From NCBI GenBank assembly GCA_965206975.1, contig OZ242253.1, positions 992,001 through 1,056,000 on the forward strand: DNA of 64,000 bases, read 5' to 3'. The position numbers and the translations under genes were made by a program. This stretch comes from JAAXGI01 sp965206975 (GTDB lineage Bacteria; Gemmatimonadota; Gemmatimonadetes; Longimicrobiales; Gaopeijiaceae). The notes under the pieces are model-generated. The model saw only the letters and a program-made list of their open reading frames with translations, was not told the DNA's origin and ran no database searches. This document shows, piece after piece, positions 60,638 to 64,000 of this stretch (position 1 is the first letter of the stretch; each line of letters begins with the position of its first letter).

Positions 60638-60862
60638 CGGGCTCTTCTCGCAGCATCGGAGGGGGAAGCGAGGGATTTCGGCCTCACAGGGAAGATGAAC
60701 CGGGCCGTCACCACCATCAAGCCAGACCGGTCCGACCGGCACGGGACGTACAACCAGCCCGCTCCGGTTTGCGAAAGTACATGTAACCCGTCCATAATAG
60801 CACGCGGGGCTGCGCGGGCGCGCAGCCCATCTATCAGAGCAGCTGAAACGCTGGGAGATACC

Positions 60863-62029
60863 ATGGCATTAACACAAACTCAGTATCTTACCCTCTTCGC
60901 CTGCGGTCTCCTCGTACTAGCCGGATGCGCCGGCGAGTCCGCGGCACCTGGATCGTCCATGGGCATGTCCATGGGGTCCGGCAACGCAGTCAGCGGGGAT
61001 GGGCTACCCAACCCCGCGCCGACGGTGATGGAGAATTGGGGAGACCTCCCGGAGGGAAGGGAGTGGGGATCTACGGCCGGGGTCGACATCGATCCGACCG
61101 ACGGTCAGGTCTGGGCGTACGAACGCTGCGGTGCAGGCAGCTTTGGCGCCGGCGTGCCCATCAACTGTGACAACAACCCCGTGGATCCGGTCTTCAAGTT
61201 CGACCGGAATACCGGCCAGGCACTCGCCAACTTCGGCGGAGGATTGATGGTCACCCCGCACGGGATTCACGCGGACAACGAAGGCAACGTTTGGGTGACC
61301 GACTTCGCCGGGAATCAGGAGGGCACGAAGGGGCATCAGGTCTTCAAACTCAGCCCCGAGGGCGACGTGCTCCTGGAACTCGGCACGGCGGGTCAGGCCG
61401 GGAGCGGCCCCAACCAGCTGAATCAGCCGAACGACGTGATCGTGGCTCCCGACGGCAGCATCTTCGTCGCCGACGGGCACAACGGCCAGGGCATGACCTC
61501 GGCGCAGGCGATGGAGGAAGGCCGGGCCGCAGGCAACACCGGTCGTATCCTCAAGTACGCGACCGACGGAACGTTCATCATGGAGTGGGGGCGAATCGGG
61601 ACGCTCCACGGGGAATTCCGGACTCCGCACGCCCTTGAGTTCGACTCACAGGGACGCCTCTGGGTAGCCGACAGAGGAAACCACCGGCTCGAGCTCTTCG
61701 ACCAGGACGGCAACTACCTCGAGTCGCGCTACATGTACGGCCGGATCAGCGGGATCTTCATCACCGAGGACGAGATGGTATACGCGATCGACTCGGAGTC
61801 GAGTCCCACAAACCACTATCCGTGGATGAACGGCGTTCGCATCGGGCCGGTCAACGAGGATCAGATCACGGCCTTTATCCCGCCATTCCCCGCGGACACG
61901 AGACCGTACCAGGGCGCTGCGGGTGAGGGGGTAGCCGTGGACGCAGACGGAAACGTGTTCGCCGCAGAGGGCCCGAACTCCCTCAGCTGGGCCGGCGGCG
62001 CGTTCACCAAGTACGCGGTCGGTATGTGA
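60863..62029 (+). CDS. NHL-repeat propeller lipoprotein, PAL-like (member 5)
   Basis: A 388-aa lipoprotein (lipobox LAGC at about residue 22; then a Met/Gly/Ser-rich spacer, MGMSMGSG). Blades: DPVFKFDRNTGQALANFGGGL, TPHGIHADNEGNVWVTDFAGN, QVFKLSPEGDVLLELGTAG, PNDVIVAPDGSIFVADGHNGQG, GRILKYATDGTFIMEWGRIG, TPHALEFDSQGRLWVADRGNHRLELF, YGRISGIFITEDEMVYAIDSES. PHGI, DGH and PHAL fill the three local PAL-like positions. Shares ENWGDLPEGREWGSTAGVDIDPTDG with member 6 (GELPDGRAWGAPTGVKMDP). A 15-bp hairpin follows its stop. Confidence 0.88.
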   Translation: MALTQTQYLTLFACGLLVLAGCAGESAAPGSSMGMSMGSGNAVSGDGLPNPAPTVMENWGDLPEGREWGSTAGVDIDPTDGQVWAYERCGAGSFGAGVPINCDNNPVDPVFKFDRNTGQALANFGGGLMVTPHGIHADNEGNVWVTDFAGNQEGTKGHQVFKLSPEGDVLLELGTAGQAGSGPNQLNQPNDVIVAPDGSIFVADGHNGQGMTSAQAMEEGRAAGNTGRILKYATDGTFIMEWGRIGTLHGEFRTPHALEFDSQGRLWVADRGNHRLELFDQDGNYLESRYMYGRISGIFITEDEMVYAIDSESSPTNHYPWMNGVRIGPVNEDQITAFIPPFPADTRPYQGAAGEGVAVDADGNVFAAEGPNSLSWAGGAFTKYAVGM

Positions 62030-62040
62030 GGTTGTTCGTC

Positions 62041-62082
62041 CGCCGGTCGGCCCTTTTGCTGTAGGGCAAGGGCCGACCGGCG
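62041..62082 (+). terminator. 15-bp hairpin just after NHL member 5
   Basis: Arms 62041-62055 (CGCCGGTCGGCCCTT) and 62068-62082 (AAGGGCCGACCGGCG) are perfectly complementary with a 12-nt loop, 12 nt after the stop codon. No T run follows; terminator or mRNA 3'-end stabiliser. Confidence 0.6.
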
Positions 62083-62441
62083 AGACGTGGCAGAGCCGAG
62101 GGGACGTCGGACGCGCCACGACCCGAACGCCGCGTGAGGGACTTCCTCGTTAGTGGGCAGCGTGGCCGCGTCACGGCAACGATGACGCTTTGTCCAGCCC
62201 TCCTTCCATCGGAAAACCTAGCGGACGGCGGAGAGCGTTAGCGGGCGACGACGGTTCGCCACGGAGTCACCAGGCCCACCTGGATCCAGTCAGATCCATC
62301 AGGAGCCGGGCGGGGTCGCGATCCTCGCCGACCCACACCTCCACCGGCAGGAGATGGGCAAGGCAGGACCAAGAACGCGGCAGGCATTGCCGCCACCACG
62401 TCCCCGGCTCCGCGTGTCAGCTCAGGGCGACCGCATCCACC

Positions 62442-62481
62442 ACAGAAAAGAAAAGAACCGGACCCTTGCAGCGGCCCGGCT
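62442..62481 (-). terminator. Intrinsic terminator after NHL member 6
   Basis: Read on the minus strand: AGCCGGGCC (62481-62473) pairs with GGTCCGGTT (62464-62456) with two G-U pairs, followed by CTTTTCTTTTCTGT. It lies 41 nt past the stop of the minus-strand NHL gene (62523). Between this and the plus-strand hairpin, 62083-62441 holds no recognised gene. Confidence 0.6.
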
Positions 62482-62522
62482 CTCGACCTGATTGCTGTGG
62501 CGAGAATTTGCCCCTGCCCATC

Positions 62523-63536
62523 TCATCTGGGAATCGCAAATCTCATCAGCTTCATCCCCGCGTTCTCGCCCGCATAGAGAGTGCCGTTCTCGTCCACGGC
62601 CACGCTCTCGGCCACTCGGACGGTGCCGCCGTCCGGCGGCGTCGCCGGCTTGATGTGGCCGGTGACGACTCCGTCCTTCGCGCTGCCGAAGCGAATCCCT
62701 TCGGCTAGGTCCGCAACGTATAGAACATCGTCCGGGGTAACATAGAGCCCGCTCGGCGAGCCGAACTGGGTCCACGCGTCGATGAAGTTCCCTTCCTGAT
62801 CAAAGATCTGCACCCGGTTATTGCCCCGGTCGGCCACGAAGAGTCGTCCCTCGGAATCGAGGGCGAGCCCATGCGCACCGTCGAGTTGACCCGGAGCCGA
62901 ACCCTTGCCCCCCCACTCCTTGATGTAGGTCCCGTCTGCGGAGTACTTCACGATCCGCATGTTGGTATCCATCGGGGAATGCCCGTCGGCTACGAAGATG
63001 TCCCCATTCGCCGCGATGGCGACATCGGACGGACGGTTCAGTGTGTAGGGCGCCTCGCCGACGACACCCGGCTGCCCCAGAGTCAAGAGCAGTTCACCGT
63101 CCGGGCTGAGCTTGGAGATCTGGTGACCCTTCCCCTCCTCACCCCGCCCATCTGCCACCCAGACATTGCCCTCATGGTCCACCCAGAGGCCGTGAGGGAA
63201 GACGAACAACCCGCTACCGAAGCTCTGAACCAAGTTGCCGGAGCTGTCGAACTTGAGAATGGCGGGGAGATCCGAAACCGCGCAGCCAGGGCCATTGTAG
63301 TCGCCGCACCGCTCGAGAACCCAAAGATGTCGACGGTCTGGATCCATCTTGACACCAGTCGGCGCGCCCCACGCCCGGCCATCGGGAAGCTCCCCCCACA
63401 GCGCACCCGTCTCCTCGTACGAGTAGACCTCAGGGGCCTGCGCAAAGGCGTCACTCGAAGGCACCGCAAGGGCCACCACGACCGTAATCGCAACGACACC
63501 GCTGAAAATCATGTTCCTTAAGTCGAGAGGGTGCAT
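62523..63536 (-). CDS. Secreted NHL-repeat propeller, PAL-like (member 6)
   Basis: A 337-aa secreted propeller; signal peptide to about residue 33 (ends SSDAFA-Q). Blades: LPAILKFDSSGNLVQSFGSGL, FPHGLWVDHEGNVWVADGRGE, QISKLSPDGELLLTLGQPG, PSDVAIAANGDIFVADGHSP, MRIVKYSADGTYIKEWGGKG, AHGLALDSEGRLFVADRGNNRVQIF, FGSPSGLYVTPDDVLYVAD. PHGL, DGH and AHGL keep the three His positions; VLERCGDYNGPGCAV is shared with members 2 and 5 (two Cys near the N-terminal blade, possibly a disulfide). ATG 63536 is favoured by GGAGG 8 nt upstream; an ATG at 63512 has AAGGA and would shorten the signal. Confidence 0.88.
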   Translation of the reverse strand: MHPLDLRNMIFSGVVAITVVVALAVPSSDAFAQAPEVYSYEETGALWGELPDGRAWGAPTGVKMDPDRRHLWVLERCGDYNGPGCAVSDLPAILKFDSSGNLVQSFGSGLFVFPHGLWVDHEGNVWVADGRGEEGKGHQISKLSPDGELLLTLGQPGVVGEAPYTLNRPSDVAIAANGDIFVADGHSPMDTNMRIVKYSADGTYIKEWGGKGSAPGQLDGAHGLALDSEGRLFVADRGNNRVQIFDQEGNFIDAWTQFGSPSGLYVTPDDVLYVADLAEGIRFGSAKDGVVTGHIKPATPPDGGTVRVAESVAVDENGTLYAGENAGMKLMRFAIPR

Positions 63537-64000
63537 CTTAGATGCCTCCAGAAGCTGCGGTCATTCCCGAAGAGTGTTCTTCAAGATGCTCGCGCGCCCC
63601 CTGGGCGGCAAGAATCGTCGGGCGCACGACGCACGGACCCGGATCGCACCTGGCGGCATCGGTTTGCCACCGGTGTTCGCCGGTGCGGCATCCCTGCCGA
63701 CGCTCCCGCGGGTCCCCGGTCATCAGCGGAATCCGCTACGACGCGGATGCCGGCCGGGGCAATGCCTCGAATTGGCACCGTGGCTCCGCGTGGTCCAGCC
63801 GGCCCAAGACACGCCGACGCCGCGGGAGCCAGAGGCGCCTTATGCCGTGAGGTTGCCCGGCACCGGGCAACCTCGACGTTCCGGCATCCCGCTTCGCATG
63901 AGGCGCCGCGCGCTGCCAAGCGACGGAATCGCGCGCCTGACCACGCCTGCCCCACGGGCCCCGACCGAGTGCGGCTCTATCCGGAGACCCGGTCCTTCAG
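63537..64000. other. Window end, no gene recognised
   Basis: About 464 nt upstream of NHL member 6. Open frames on both strands are Arg/Pro/Ala-rich and show no domain. A 12-bp inverted repeat with 2-nt spacer lies at 63849-63874 and is flanked by a second pair, ATGCCG (63842-63847) and CGGCAT (63882-63887). Confidence 0.45.
63849..63874. repeat. 12-bp inverted repeat
   Basis: GAGGTTGCCCGG (63849-63860), CA, CCGGGCAACCTC (63863-63874). Nested within a further ATGCCG/CGGCAT pair. No T run. Could be an operator, a transcript-end hairpin or the tip of a small mobile repeat; nothing in the window discriminates. Confidence 0.5.

Noticed and set aside
63581..63955. 124-codon minus-strand frame at the window end
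   Set aside because: Arg/Ala/Cys-rich, no recognisable domain, no Shine-Dalgarno; likely a chance frame in GC-rich DNA.
1..64000. CRISPR array, complete IS element, prophage or defence system
   Set aside because: No regularly spaced direct repeats, intact transposase, Cas, phage structural or defence proteins were found. The only mobile trace is the integrase fossil at 2.65-3.0 kb.

Overview
The window is a GC-rich (roughly two-thirds G+C by eye) chromosomal segment of a diderm, respiring bacterium. Kdo transferase points to LPS, lipobox lipoproteins and Tat-type signals are common, and there are catalase and a haem-copper oxidase subunit III. The overall gene content (GlnRS with a GatB-like tail, a HVGN-type LeuRS, DUF4159, DUF305, LVIVD and many secreted NHL propellers) is most like marine or host-associated Gemmatimonadota. 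That assignment is an inference from content, not a phylogeny.

Layout. 0.2-2.5 kb: a minus-strand operon of an ECF sigma factor, a small membrane protein and a bactofilin-like/RDD membrane protein. 2.6-3.0 kb: a decayed tyrosine-integrase fossil. 3.3-5.7 kb: glnS on the minus strand. 6.1-13 kb: a compact, translationally coupled histidine operon hisG-D-C-H-A-B-F-IE. It is preceded by what reads as a complete classical attenuator: promoter, leader peptide with four His codons, antiterminator and terminator. 13-26.3 kb: housekeeping and envelope genes (ABC exporter, EamA permease, rhodanese, kdtA, a COG4324-type aminopeptidase, gamma-glutamyltransferase, leuS, tkt and an ArsB/NhaD antiporter). 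26.6-32.7 kb: NUDIX, an NHL propeller, an aminotransferase and ppdK.

From about 27 kb to the end the content becomes accessory and strongly exported. There are six paralogous NHL-repeat propellers resembling peptidyl-alpha-hydroxyglycine alpha-amidating lyase (PAL), a frameshifted LVIVD-repeat protein, a CHRD-PQQ dehydrogenase fusion and a lactonase-like propeller lipoprotein. Also present are two class-C beta-lactamase-fold hydrolases, a dienelactone hydrolase, an EEP-family enzyme, a DUF1080 protein, a large zinc metalloprotease, DUF3500, DUF4159, a two-domain VOC protein, an SDR and a glycerate kinase. One tRNA-Arg(UCG) lies in this part. Together they suggest extracytoplasmic breakdown of small organic or peptide substrates, with glycerate and PEP/pyruvate links to central metabolism. 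No operon binds all these genes together, so this is an inference.

The most notable observations are the his attenuator with an apparently leaderless leader ORF, the local expansion of PAL-like propellers whose catalytic-Tyr position is mostly His, a glycerate kinase whose conserved N terminus implies CTG initiation, the CHRD-PQQ fusion with a lanthanide-type Asp-x-Asp, and two broken genes (integrase, LVIVD).
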